From: Cladosporium sp. IMV 00045
Taxonomy: Eukaryota > Ascomycota > Dothideomycetes > Cladosporiales > Cladosporiaceae
Length of the DNA stretch: 21,944 nt
NCBI GenBank assembly: GCA_001931905.2
Contig: MSJI02000063.1
Location: 1-21,944, forward strand
Direction of reading: 5' to 3'
The notes below the pieces were generated by a model. The model was not told where the DNA came from and ran no database searches. It was given only the letters and a program-made list of their open reading frames with translations. A program made the translations under genes and the position numbers. This document shows, in pieces, positions 7,811 through 18,432 of this stretch (positions within the stretch are counted from its first letter, which is position 1; each line of letters begins with the position of its first letter).

Positions 7811-9651
7811 ATGTTTCGACCAACTGGCAACTTATCGCAGGCCATCGCGGTCACGAGCGATCTGTTGAAATCGCAATTACCGCAAAAATGGTTCGGCAAG
7901 CATACGGACTTGCACATTGGTGCGTTTACAACCCGCCGCGAAGATCATATTACCGTCTTAATTCTAACACTTTCAAGGCCTCGCCATCAGCGGCGGGGTT
8001 GACTCAATGGCCCTCGCCACTCTATGCAGTCGACTGCGCAAAGAGGACAGAAACCGCGCGCCGACTTTCACCGGTTTCATCGTCGACCACGGCTTGAGAG
8101 TTGGGAGTCGAGAGGAGGCTTTGCTGGTGGCGAAGTACCTTCAAGACATGGGTATGTCGCATCAAGCAATCATTTACGATCCATGCAATTCCAACAGACC
8201 AAACAGACATGCCGTCCCAAATTTTCACTCTGGATTGGAAATCGCACGGCGACCCAGCTTCCCTCGCCAACCCGGAAACCCTCGCGCGCCGGTTGAGATA
8301 CCGCGCCTTAGGCCAAGCCTGCCGCGACAGGGGCATACCCAGCCTGCTCTTCGCGCACCACGCCGACGACCAAGCCGAGACGACCCTCATACGTCTGGCG
8401 AACAAGTACCTCGGCCGCGGCCTGGCGGGCATGCAGCGCGAAGCGCACATACCGGAGTGCGAGGCAATATGGGGCGTCGACCAGTCCGGCATGCCGAGAG
8501 CGCTCTCGAGTCCCGTCGAGGAATCGATGCTGGTTGAGAGCGGTGGTGTGAACGTCCTGCGGCCGCTACTGGGCTTCACCAAGGCTATATTGGTCGCTAC
8601 GTGCGAGGAGGCCGGCGCAAAGTGGGTCGAAGATCATACTAACAAGGACCCTTCGCTCACGCTGCGCAATACCGTGCGGCAGCTCCACGAGGGCGATCGC
8701 TTGCCCAAAGCCCTGCAGCGCCCGAATCTGTGCGCTATAGCTTCTCGCACGCGCGAGCGCATGACCGAGCGGAAAGGGGAAGCACGCCGCTTCTTCGAAC
8801 GTCTGGACATTCTGCTGGATCCTCGCTCAGGTAGCGCGATCTGCAAAATCCCCGACGAAGTGGTCGAAGAAGTCAACAGCTCACCGGAAAGCGAGCACAT
8901 CAAAGTCCTGCTTCTACGCATGTTGCTCCTCCTCGTCGCGCCCACAAGACAAATGGACCTCTCCACACTCGAAAGGGCAGCGCGCCATTTCCTGCCTAGA
9001 GAGGGAACGAACTCGCCTCCTACAATCGCTTGCTCCGGAGCTGCCATACAGCGCTTGAAGAAGCCAGCTATGAAGTACACCGAGAAGCTGCCTCAAGACC
9101 GTCTGACGAAGTACGAAATCCGCCGCACCGCTCCGATCAAAGCCGCCAAAAAGCCCTGGCCGAGGCTTGAATGGGACATACGACCAACAGATCTCGACAG
9201 TCCTTCAGAATGGAATGAATGGCAGCTCTGGGACGAACGGTACTGGATCCGCATCCGCTCCACCGGCCACCACATGACCGCCAAGCGAGTCGTTGTCCGA
9301 TTCCTGACGGACGAGGACATCTCCCAGCTCTACGAGGAGCTACGAGAAGACAAACGACAAAGCAAAGAGCTTCGCGAGCATTTGGCGGTAATGAAAGGCC
9401 ACATCCGCAACACGTTACCCGTCATCGAGCTAGTTCACATTCCGGAGGATGGCACTGGCGCGCCGAGGCCTGAGATCGTAGCCCTGCCGTCCATCTCTTG
9501 GTGCAAGGATGCGAGTGTCTCCCGAGCAGACTCAGATGATGCAACGAATGCGCCAGAAGGTTCGGAGCGCACTGGCTTCTACTACGAGATCAGATACAAG
9601 CATGTCGACGACTCGCTCACCCGACCTGTCGCATCCGAGAAGAACGTGTGA
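7811..9651 (+). CDS. tilS: tRNA(Ile)-lysidine synthetase-like protein (TilS/MesJ family, PP-loop ATPase)
   Basis: TilS joins lysine to C34 of the CAU-anticodon tRNA(Ile) using ATP, changing its decoding to AUA. In a fungus this would be expected to act on the mitochondrial tRNA. Proposed exons are 7811-7919, 7978-8151 and 8207-9651 (575 residues). Intron 1 has donor GTGCGT and branch site CTAAC and joins HI to GLAISGGVDSMAL. The acceptor of intron 2 could instead be at 8197, which adds three residues; both keep frame. Motifs: PP-loop SGGVDSMA (about residues 41-48), VDHGLRVGSREEA, AHHADDQAET (about 144-153), and RPLL-x3-K followed by WVEDHTNKDPSLTLRNTVR (about 210-255). The N-terminus has several basic and no early acidic residues, compatible with a mitochondrial presequence. 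The C-terminal half is longer and more divergent than the catalytic part. Confidence 0.88.
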
Positions 9652-9796
9652 TGCGACAACAAAGAATGGAAAATGAAAGAGAAAAATGAAAAAAAAGAGA
9701 AAAAGAGCTCACAATCGAAAAAACGTCTAAACATTCCTTGGGTATCTGTACTAAGAGAGAGATATCAACTATACATCGTTCCGCCACGCCGTTTGT
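9652..9796. other. Convergent 3' spacer with an A/purine-rich tract
   Basis: The TilS and GNAT genes end facing each other 145 bp apart. About 9660-9726 is nearly all A and G with runs of A on the plus strand. It probably lies in the 3' UTR of TilS and, on the other strand, gives T-rich downstream sequence for the GNAT gene. The two transcripts may well overlap here. Confidence 0.5.
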
Positions 9797-11431
9797 TCAC
9801 CTCCTCTTCCCACCGCGAGTCGGACTCGCTTCGAGCAGATCCTGCAGCAACTCGCGGGCTTTCCTCTCCCGCTGGTCGAATTTGCTGTTGTATATTACTG
9901 GTAAAATTCGCAAAGAGTCTGGCAAGAAGCGAGGTATGTTAGCTCTGAACATTTCGACGGCCAAGAAAAACAGCAAGACGCTGCCAGGGGAACCAAAAGA
10001 AAGAAAAGGAAAAGGAAAACTCACTAGCATGCCCCTCCGCAAACTCCAACCCCGCGGCCCCCTTCCTCCTCGCCTCCCCCACCGCCACCTCAAGCAGCGC
10101 ACTCCCCACGCCCTTCCCGCGATACTTCAACCGCACCGTCCAAGCCCTTATCTCCCCTCTCCAAGCCCTCTTCCTCTTCGCCCTCCCACTCCCCGTCTCG
10201 CCACTCACCCACTCCACCAAACAAACCCCAATAACCTCCTCCCCAAACCGCGTGACAAGCACATCCCCTCCCTCCGCCCAGTCCCAACCCACCCCTTCCG
10301 CGGCGCGCAGGTAGCCCTGCGTCAGGAAGCGGCAGAGGATGAGCCAGGCGGTGAGCAAGCCGAAGGTGGAAGTGAGCACGAGCGTCCAGTCGTGTTTGAG
10401 GCTGTGGATCCAGCGCGCGAAGAGGCTGAGGATTCCCGCGAGCAGGGCCAGGTTGAGCGGGTGGGATACCAGGGCGAAGTTGGCGGTTTGGCGCTGTTGC
10501 GCTATGCTGTCGGCTATGAGGCGGAGGGCGGCGGTTTTTTCGGCGGGGGAGGAAGTGAGGTAGGAGTGCAGTTCAGGGATGTTGGCGAGGGGGTCTTCGA
10601 CATGTGCTGGGGGTTCGGGGTCGGCTGGTTCGGCGGGGAAGGAGAGCGGGGAGGGCGGGGGGAGAGAGCTGAGGGAGCCGCGCATGCTGGGTGGTGTGGA
10701 CATGGGGCTGGAGGGTGGGGAGGCGTGGAGGCGGAGGTTGGTTCGGAGGGAGGCGAAGAAGGCTGTTTTTCGTTGAATAAGAGTTGGTTAGTTTGGAACA
10801 GTTTGCTTGGGAGATAAATTGGATATTGTGCTTTTGCTACCCGAATGATTTGGAGCCGCGGCGATTGACGATTGTCTTTGCTGTTTGAAACACAAGAAAA
10901 TGATCACGATAGGGAAAACATAAGAAAGAACATACCAGCACTCGTCTTAAACCCCGGAATGCGATCTCCAACAACGATATGGCCTCGATGCAGTTCACCA
11001 ACTCTCTGCTTCTGCAATCTCGCTCTCGTAGCGTCCTCTCTCCCCGTCAATCTCAACGGCGTAATAGCAGCAGCAGGGAGGAGAAGTTGAGTCGTAGAAG
11101 TCGCGGAAGAAGAAGAAGTCGAAGAAGATTTCACATGATTGCTGCTGCTCCCCGAATAATAACAGGAGGAAGATGACCGTCCTCCACCACCAGAAGAAGC
11201 GTATCCGAGATATCCGCCCGCGGCAATTTGCGAGATCTCAAAGAGACTTTTGGGCGTGAAGCCTGCGCCGCTGCTGCTGTTGCTGGAGGCAGATGATGCC
11301 GTGGAAACGTGACGGTGATGGTGGTGGTGATTGGGTTGTTGGTGGGCGGCGCGCGCCATGGCCACCGACGATGGTGGAGGCGGGGCTTGAGCCGCAGTGG
11401 CAGCAGCAGCAGTGACAGAAGCAAAAATCAT
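9797..11431 (-). CDS. GNAT-family N-acetyltransferase with predicted membrane segments
   Basis: Proposed exons on the minus strand are 11431-10936, 10762-10025 and 9918-9797 (451 residues). Intron 1 (173 nt) has donor GTATGT and branch site CTAAC near its end. Intron 2 (106 nt) has GTGAGT and GCTAAC. The N-terminus is low complexity (Ala, a run of five His, many Ser), then has ordered segments such as TPKSLFEIS and GHIVVGDRIPGFKTS. Two hydrophobic segments follow, about 268-284 and 291-312. The C-terminal part carries GNAT motif A, VRLKYRGKGVGSALLEVA (about 375-392), with the R-x-x-G-x-G acetyl-CoA loop. The substrate is unknown. A shorter protein starting at the in-frame ATG at 10703 would keep both membrane segments and the catalytic part. 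I prefer the long form because exon 1 joins it in frame with proper splice signals. Confidence 0.72.
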
Positions 11432-11526
11432 GCATGCTTCAACCGAGACTCTAGATCAGATCCCGGCATGCTCTAAGGCTGAAAGGGACCGAGAGGTGAT
11501 GGGAGGAGGAGGATGAGATATGAGAA

Positions 11527-11533
11527 TTATATA
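11527..11533 (-). promoter_or_regulatory. Candidate TATA box of the GNAT gene
   Basis: On the minus strand the bases read TATATAA inside an AT-only stretch, about 95 bp before the ATG at 11431. The spacing is suitable for a core promoter of that gene and supports the long start over the internal ATG at 10703. Confidence 0.4.
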
Positions 11534-13388
11534 TTATATCGTTCGACCTCTAAGAAACGGTAGAAACGTAGTGGAGTGAAACTGGGGGAAGGGAAAATGA
11601 GAACGATTTCAACGCACGCGCCAGGGAACGGGTTCCCTTTATCGTTACCAGAAGAAAAGGTCATGAAGGATCAGCTTGGCGAACTATTGGAGCAGAAGAA
11701 AGCAACGGGTGTGCTAACGACGGCGAGAAGGGCAAGCAAGCAATCACGTAGCTCTATTCGCAGGAGCTATCCTCTATGCTGGTAGCAGGGCAAAGAAAAA
11801 ATAAGACCAAGAGCACCAGAAGACTCGTCATTTTTCGGAGGCGTCTAGGGCGCCCGACGGTCTGGTAGGCTTGCGTGCAGTGGTTGCAATTCTCATGGCG
11901 GTTGGCGAGATTTCTTCCCTCTGGCTTGCGCTTAGCTGCTCTAGCTCGCTGCGTGGTTATCGGTGCGATGCAGACAGCGTTAATAGGCGAGCCGTAGCGT
12001 GAGATTGATGGCGCCGCATGTTATTTCGCTATGGACTTCGTTGCCGCCGCAGACATGTTGCGCCGCAGAACTGCTTTAGCTATGCTGCAGGGGTGGATGG
12101 GTGGAGTCGGGGAGAGCAAAGTACTTGCTGCTTGCTGGTTGGGAGGTGATGGGTGAGCTTTGCTTGGTTAGAGAGAATATCATTACCTATAGAGCGGGCA
12201 AATTGATTGGTGCCCGGTCGGCCGTTTTCATTGACAGGTCATTAGATACAACGGTAGTTGATCGGTGGAGCTTAGCTCAAGGGCCAAAACGTTGATCGTT
12301 AAGAAAGTCGTAATCATATTAGTCCAAACACGATTATCGATACCCCTAAGAATGAATGAGGGACAGTTCAGACAAGAAGATAGAGAATCAAACGTCCCAA
12401 GGAACAACAGACCTGCAGCTTGCACCACCACCTTATCGTTTGCTCACTCACTTTCTTATCTTAACAAACCACCACCATCATCACTCCCAGCAGCACACCT
12501 GCACCTCTGCGGCGTCCCACCAGAGCTCCCTTCTCGCCGCGAGATAACGCAGGTCAAGAGGCAACCAACCCAGGAGCGAAGCCACCAACACACGCCTCAC
12601 ACACATCGCCCAGTTCTCTCTCGAGAAGACCTGACATGACCACCAAGAAACAGGGCAACCACCCGTGAAACAACCATCCCACGCAGCAAGATAGCGTTGC
12701 GTTTTGTACCACCTAGCTATCAGTCAGTAACAGCATGCTTGAAGCAAACCTCCATCCCACTATGCATAAGACAGCAGCTCAACTACATGTACGTACCGGC
12801 CTACAGAAAGTGAGGACATACATACATAAATGGTGAAACACCCATCCAACCCTCTCCCTCGGCCCATCGTCCGCGTCAAAAGACAACGCGCGGCGATGTA
12901 CCGAATCCCACGTACCGACATGTCACGCATGCAGGTATGCGTCACAACCGTGGGACAGTGGGAGAGGGAGAGAGCTTTATCTCGCAGAGCTTGTAGCTTC
13001 TTACAGCTTGCTTGCCCTTGTAGCTTCTACTGCTGCGGTTGATGAAACAGGTGATCTGCAGCGCAGCTACACGTAGGCTTGTGCCGAGAGAAGCGAGAAA
13101 AAGGATGTCGAACAATCGTGGATCACATCACTACCTTACACTCGTCCGTGTCACGAGGTTTAGAGAGAGCTGGCCTACTGTATACAAGGTAGAATTGACT
13201 GTAGGTCAAGTATTGTATGAGAAGATCCGTCGCCCTCAGTCATCTCGAGATCTCTGTTGGCCATAAGATGTGAAAAGTCTTGTTTTCTCCCTCTTAGACC
13301 TATGGATGCATGTCTTTCCTGTACAGACCAAGAAAAAGAAGAGTTTTGACAGAGAAGAAGAGGAGCAGAATATCCGATATCCATATAG

Positions 13389-13415
13389 CACACACACACA
13401 CACACACACACACAC
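13389..13415. repeat. (CA)n dinucleotide microsatellite, about 13 units
   Basis: An uninterrupted CA run of 27 bases lies about 130 bp beyond the SYF1 stop. On the SYF1 strand it reads as (TG)n, so it would be a UG repeat if the SYF1 3' UTR extends this far. Confidence 0.9.
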
Positions 13416-13546
13416 CTCGCTAATATATACACATGACCCGCCGCCCAACAAAAAAAAAAGAGATTAAGAAAAGTGTTAATCAACAAAAGAGAATCAAACA
13501 AAAAAAAAACCCCTAAAGGAACAAAAAAAGAAAAGAGGGAAAGTCA

Positions 13547-16266
13547 TCATAAATCATCATCAAGGTTGATCTCGGCCTCGTTCTTCACCCCGCCAGCATC
13601 ACCTTCACCATCTTGAGTAGCAGCAGGTTTCGGCCTATTCCCACCCTCAGGCCCAGCGCTGGCGGCGACGAAACCCACCGGAGCGCGCGCCTGCCTCTCC
13701 AGCGCGGCCATGGCGTCCGCCTTGTCCGGGTCGACATCCGAAGCGGTCTCGCCGTCGGCGCCGGCGTTGAGGTTTTCTGCGGCCTGTTGGCGCGAGAGGG
13801 CTTGGGAGGCGATGAAATTGACGTCGGTGCTGAGAAGTGTGTTAGCATGCACTGCGATGGTAAAGAAGGGTGGAAGGGTGGAAGGAGAACATACTTGAAC
13901 TGCGCCTGCACGCTCCTCTTGATCCGCAGCATCTCCTTGAACGTATCCTCGTTCCCGTGCTGGACCTCGAACTGCTCCCATTTCTTCCAGAAAGCGGCGT
14001 CGACGCGGGGGTCGCAGAATTGGCTGGCGTGTCCGTAGATCGCCCTCGCGCGGTCGATTTCTCCCAGCCGGCGCTCCATCTCGGCGAACTTGACGCACAT
14101 GCCCGCGGCTTCTTTGTCGGGCAGGGCGGCGACGGCGCGCTCGTAGATGGGCCGCGTGGAAGTGAGGCCGAAGTTGGACGCGGACTTGGTGATGTAGAAT
14201 TCGAACATGGAGGCCTTGTCCTCGTCGGCGACGGCGCGCGTGGCCCGCTCGTAGATTCGCATGGCGTGGCGCGCGAGCCCGCGCTCTTCTTCCAGCGCGC
14301 CGTACATGAGGTAAATGGTTTTGGCGAATTTGGGCGGGCAGTCTTCGACGGATTGCTCGAAGAGGTCGCGCAGGCGTTCGATGCCGATTTTGCGGTCGAC
14401 GGCTTTGGTGAGGTAGAGGTTCCAGAGTTCGAAGGCGACGGGGTAGGAGAAGAGGTCGAGGCCGCGCTCGTAGATCTTGAAGCTCTCTTCGAAGTACCCG
14501 TTTTCTTCGAGCAGGTTGGCGTAGTTGACGACTGTTTGGGGGGTGGCAATGCGGAGTTCGAAAATGCGTTCGTAGACCTTCTTCGTCTCTTCCAAAGTGG
14601 ATACTGACTCGACCAGATCGACGTAGAAAGACCAGAGTTTCCAGCTCTTGTGCACTCGCTGCTGAGGGCTCAACATCTCATCGAAGTAATCCACATTGCT
14701 GCGCTTGGGTGCCTTTGTTGCAGTTGCCATGATGTTCACTGCCTGGTCGAAATTCTCATTCCGCAGCTCCATCTCCGCCCATTCCGTCCACATCTCTGCC
14801 AGCTCCGACACCGACTTGAAAGGCACCTTGACAGCCTTCTCCATGATAACGCGAGCGTTACGCAGGTCTCCGCCTGATTCGTAAAATTTGGCGTAGCTTG
14901 TCCAGAGCTCGTGTAGTTGGCCGACGGCCTTCTTCGGTCCAATCGCAGCGATTGCGTCTGCGTATGTCTGAACCACCATCTGTTTATTCTCTCCCCACAA
15001 AGCAACGCGCTTTTGCCATTCGTTGACGTTGTGAGGGTTTTGCCGGAGTAATACATCGTTGACAAGGAACGGTCGTCGATCCATCAATTGCTCAAAGCGC
15101 ATCATGCGGATGTCCAGATCCAGATCGGCGTCGACGTCGGTCTTGTTCTTCTGTTGCCTCATAGCAGAGTCTTCCAGCTTGATCGAGATCAAAGCCTCCT
15201 CGGCCTCCGAGTATGTATCAAAAACGATTGAAAAGTCGCGCACAGTCATGACCGTAGTAACACCCTCTTCGAAGATGTCCCGCGCTCTTTCATAAGCACC
15301 AAGATTGATATAGTATCGTGCAAGTCCAACCCAGAGAATTCCTCGTTGATCTGGGAATCGTTGCAGACCCGACCGGATGATCGTCTCCACCGACATTGCA
15401 GAGCCACTCTTCAAGGGCAGAGGATTGGGAATCGCCTTTGCATGATCGATGAGCACCTCTAGCATTTCCGTCCAGTGCTGGAACGGTCCCTTGGCCTCCT
15501 TCGACTTGAACCGCGGGTTGTTCAAAATGTCCATGTAGCGCTGCACGGCCTCCGTGTACTTCCCTTCCTGAACCAGCAAGTCGATGTAATCCTCCACATG
15601 CTCCGGGTGGAGTTGTATGTACCTCCTCCAGATCTTGACCGCCGTCTCTCCACTGGCAGAGTTCGCAAAAGGACGATAAAGAGCCCAGATGCGGTTATGC
15701 TGCGTGATCGGCAGCGCTCTCAAAGCGCGATCGAACGTCCTCCGAGTGAAAGTGACCAGCGGCTGCTTGCAGAGGAACGCAAGGTACATCTCCCAGATTT
15801 TCGGCATCTTGTTGAGCAAGACCAAGGCGCGCTCGAACAGCGCATTGACTTTCTGAAACTCCGTCTTGTGCTTCACCGGATTCCTACCCTTCAAGTGGCC
15901 CTCGCGCAGCTCCAGGTACATCTTCCACAGCTTGTAGCTCCTCGGCAGGGCTCTGCAAGCGCGCTCCAGCACGAAGGACTGCTCCAGCAGCGTGCCGTAC
16001 TGGCGCTTGAAATTCGCATAGTCCAGCCAGGGCCGCGTCGAGCCCGGGTTGCGCAGGATGTCCTGCTCGTAGATCTCGTCGTTTTGCGCGATCAGGAAGA
16101 GCTGCGGCTCCTGCGGCGGCGGCGGCGCGAGTTTGTCGGGCATGATCATGGCGGTCGTCGTCCCGGACAGCGGCGAGGTCGCCGCGGAATCCCTCTTGGA
16201 TGGCTTCGATTTGCCCAGCGTCACGATGAATGGTGGTGTCAGGTTTCGCAGGAGCTCGCCGGGCAT
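13547..16266 (-). CDS. syf1: Pre-mRNA-splicing factor SYF1 (NineTeen complex HAT-repeat protein)
   Basis: SYF1 is a scaffold subunit of the Prp19-associated (NineTeen) complex and works in the nucleus during spliceosome activation. Two exons on the minus strand, 16266-13895 and 13829-13547, give 884 residues; the single 65-nt intron has donor GTATGT and acceptor TTCTCAG and joins VQAQF to NTDVNFIASQ. The body is a series of helical HAT repeats with the usual aromatic and Pro spacing: EQDILRNPGSTRPWLDY, ERACRALPRSYKLWKMYLE, ARYYINLGAYERARDIFEEG, AKFYESGGDLRNARVIMEKA and EFYITKSASNFGLTSTRPIYERA. The C-terminal tail is Ala/Asp-rich and ends INLDDDL. The start places the conserved IYEQDILRNPGS segment about 65 residues in. 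An internal ATG would shorten only the low-complexity head. The gene shares its promoter region with the divergent VMA8. Confidence 0.95.
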
Positions 16267-16623
16267 AGTCGGCGCGGGTCAGAGGGAGGGCGCCGGATCC
16301 AATCCTGGGCGACGGGTGGATAGAGAATGAGAGTTGAGAGCGAGCCAGCTGCTGGCGCGTGAAGACGTGGGAGAGCTGGTTGGAGAAAGTTTGGCGACTG
16401 GCAGCTTGCTTGCCGGGAAGGTGCTGCCGAGTTGAGCTTGCTTGGGCTGTTGGAAGTTGACGTCGGCTCTCGTATGGACGTACATAGATCACTACTTCTG
16501 TGCACCTTCAATCAACAATACTACTACAATACCTTGAATTACATTGCTCTCCCTGCCTGCACAGAAGGCCTCTCAGTATACCAAAGACTACTAACTCTGG
16601 AACACCAAGTACAATAGCCCAAC
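16267..16623. promoter_or_regulatory. Divergent promoter region between SYF1 and VMA8
   Basis: The two start codons lie 357 bp apart and point away from each other, so this stretch must hold both promoters and both leaders. It has two copies of GCTTGCTTG (near 16406 and 16437). The leader before VMA8 ends GCCCAACATG. No TATA box is obvious on either side. Confidence 0.6.
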
Positions 16624-17546
16624 ATGTCGGGCAAGGTACAACCCTCCAACCAAACATCCACCACCCAAGATCCTCCACTAACACCCCCTCCTCACCTCAG
16701 GACCGCGAGCCCGTATTCCCCACGCGCCAATCCCTGGGCATAATGAAATCGAAGCTCAAAGGCGCACAAGTCGGGCACGACCTGCTCAAGCGCAAATCCG
16801 AAGCGCTCACCAAGCGCTTCCGCGAAATCACCAAGCGCATCGACGAAGCGAAGCGCAAGATGGGGCGCGTCATGCAGATCGCGGCCTTCTCGCTCGCCGA
16901 AGTCACCTACGCCGTCGGCAACAACACGATCGGCTACCAGATCACGGAGAGCGTGCGGCAGGCCAAGTTTCGCGTGCGCACCAAGCAGGAGAACGTCAGC
17001 GGTGTGTTTCTGCCGCAGTTCGAGAGCTTCCAGACCGAGGGCGGGAGTGATTTCCAGATGACGGGGTTGGGCAAGGGAGGGCAGCAGGTCGCGAGGTGTA
17101 GGGAGACGTATACGCGGGCGGTGGAGACGTTGGTCGAGTTGGCGAGTTTGCAGACGGCGTTTGTGATTTTGGATGAGGTTATTAAGGTTGTGAACAGGAG
17201 AGTTAATGCCATGTGAGTACTTTTGATCCAGGGGGGATTGGTTTTTCAGGAGAATACTGACAACCCTCGCAGCGAGCACGTCATCATCCCCCGCACGGAG
17301 AACACGATCAAGTACATCAACAGCGAGCTGGACGAGCTGGACCGCGAAGAGTTCTTCCGTCTGAAGAAGGTCAAGGGTGTGAAGGAGAAGGCGCAGGCGG
17401 CGGAAGAGGCGGAGCGGAGGAAGAAGATCGAAGAGAGCAAGCGTGGAGGAGACAGCGATAAGGAGAATGGAAAGGCGAATGCGGCGCCTCAGGAGGAGAC
17501 TAAGAATGTGCTGGGCGACGAGGGTGATGAGGATTTGATCTTTTAA
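16624..17546 (+). CDS. vma8: V-type proton ATPase subunit D
   Basis: Subunit D is part of the central rotor stalk of the V1 sector and couples ATP hydrolysis to proton pumping into vacuoles and related organelles. Exons are 16624-16635, 16701-17212 and 17273-17546 (265 residues, close to yeast Vma8). The first exon encodes only MSGK. This tiny exon is supported by donor GTACAA, acceptor CTCAG and the family start pattern (short head followed by VFPTRQSLGIMKSKLKGAQ). Other diagnostic segments are GHDLLKRKSEALTKRFREI and, after the second junction, EHVIIPRTENTIKYINSELDELDREEFFRLKKVKG, here cited in parts: EHVIIPRTENT and LDREEFFRLKKVKG. Both termini are long helices forming a coiled coil. The tail past residue 230 is Lys/Glu-rich and variable, ending DEDLIF. 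Confidence 0.96.
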
Positions 17547-18011
17547 GAAGCGTGCATATTGTTTTTACTTGTATGTTGTGGAAAGCGTTGATTTTCTTTG
17601 GGATACTTTCACATGCCAGATTGAATAGACGTCGAAGACTCGTTCGGGCATTGGACAACAGCAACATGAGACGGTCAACTTTGCATACGATCACTACTGG
17701 TCATGCAAGGGTTGAAGTTGAGGTCCAATCGACTGCGCTTTCGCGTCAACAGCACAGAACACTTCAGCAGTCCGGTCAGCCATTCAAATCTGCTCACATT
17801 TGACTCGACCACAGCAAAATCCAACCATATCAGACAAACAAAAGTCATACTGTCATTTCAATCCACTACCATCTCCCAACCTCCCTCACTCAAACCCAAT
17901 GCCAAAACCAGAGAACCCATTTCACAAACCGCAATGCATATACACACAAAGCAACAACCCTTCCACCCCTCCCTCCCCAGTCATATCGCATCAAATCATA
18001 CGTGCGGCAAT
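17547..18011. other. Convergent 3' intergenic region (VMA8 / small orphan gene)
   Basis: These 465 bp separate two genes that end facing each other. The sequence is AC-rich on the plus strand from about 17810 to 17990, so T/G-rich on the other strand, where it would be downstream of the orphan gene. Open frames here have no recognisable features. I see no RNA gene. Confidence 0.5.
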
Positions 18012-18432
18012 CTACTGTCCAGCAGGCTTGCTTGCAGCAGAAGCCTGGTTCGAAGCCTCCGCCTCAGCCGCCAGCTGCTTCTCGGTCTTCTCGTTGCCGT
18101 GCGAGATGAGGCGGTTGAGGAAGCTGTTCGGGCGGCCCTGGGAGTGGCCCTCGGCTTCGGCGCGCTCGATCTCGCGGTGCAGGTAGCCGGTGGTTTCCTC
18201 GTCGACGTCGTCGTGGTCGTTGTTGTCCAGGTCGACTGTTGCGCGGGTGGTTGGTTAGTGGGTTGCATGACGTTGTTGTGATGGCAGCTCGGAGCGGGTG
18301 TGGGGAGGTGAGAGGTGGCTTTCTTCAATGGTTTGGTGCGGTTTGGGTGCGTGTATGGGATGGGGAGGGGGACATACCGTTTTTGTCGTGCATTGAGAGC
18401 TTGCGCTTGATCTTGTCTCTGATGTTGGACAT
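18012..18432 (-). CDS. Small orphan protein, 92 residues, two exons
   Basis: I do not recognise this protein. Exons on the minus strand are 18432-18378 and 18235-18012. The 142-nt intron starts GTATGT and ends CAACAG and is phase 1, joining MHDKN to VDLDNND. The N-terminal 18 residues form a basic, possibly amphipathic helix (IRDKIKRKLS). Then come an acidic stretch (DLDNNDHDDVDEE), a helix-prone Glu/Arg segment, GRPNSFLNRLISHGNE, and an Ala/Ser/Glu tail ending KPAGQ. There is no signal peptide or membrane segment. Support for it being real comes from the precise in-frame splice, a suitable start context (CAAACATG), and coding-like third positions in exon 2. It sits opposite GCP4 across a 969-bp divergent spacer. 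Confidence 0.68.

Larger units (their letters stand above)
11432..13546. other. Gene-poor 2.1-kb region between the GNAT promoter and the SYF1 3' end
   Basis: I see no gene I can support on either strand. The left end is the promoter side of the minus-strand GNAT gene, including TATATAA at 11533-11527. The right end is downstream of SYF1 and holds a (CA)n microsatellite and several A-runs (about 13450-13530). In between are only short frames without recognisable protein features. There is a stretch rich in CCACCA (about 12425-12490) and a spaced 12-bp direct repeat CTTGTAGCTTCT at 12990-13001 and 13017-13028. No tRNA-like A/B box pair was evident. Confidence 0.55.

Noticed and set aside
7684..8097. 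137-residue open frame overlapping the TilS start
   Set aside because: It runs in a different frame from the TilS motifs and crosses intron 1; the spliced TilS model explains the region.
12265..12639. 124-residue plus-strand open frame in the gene-poor region
   Set aside because: No ATG-based conserved protein, rich in His/Pro/Ser from CCACCA runs; no splice or domain support.
15475..16323. Long plus-strand open frame opposite SYF1
   Set aside because: It is the antisense shadow of the SYF1 coding region, Arg/Leu-rich as expected from reversed GC-rich codons, while SYF1 has clear family motifs.
17703..18281. 192-residue plus-strand open frame opposite the small orphan gene
   Set aside because: Val/Leu/Ala-rich antisense reading of the orphan exon plus 3' spacer; no motif.
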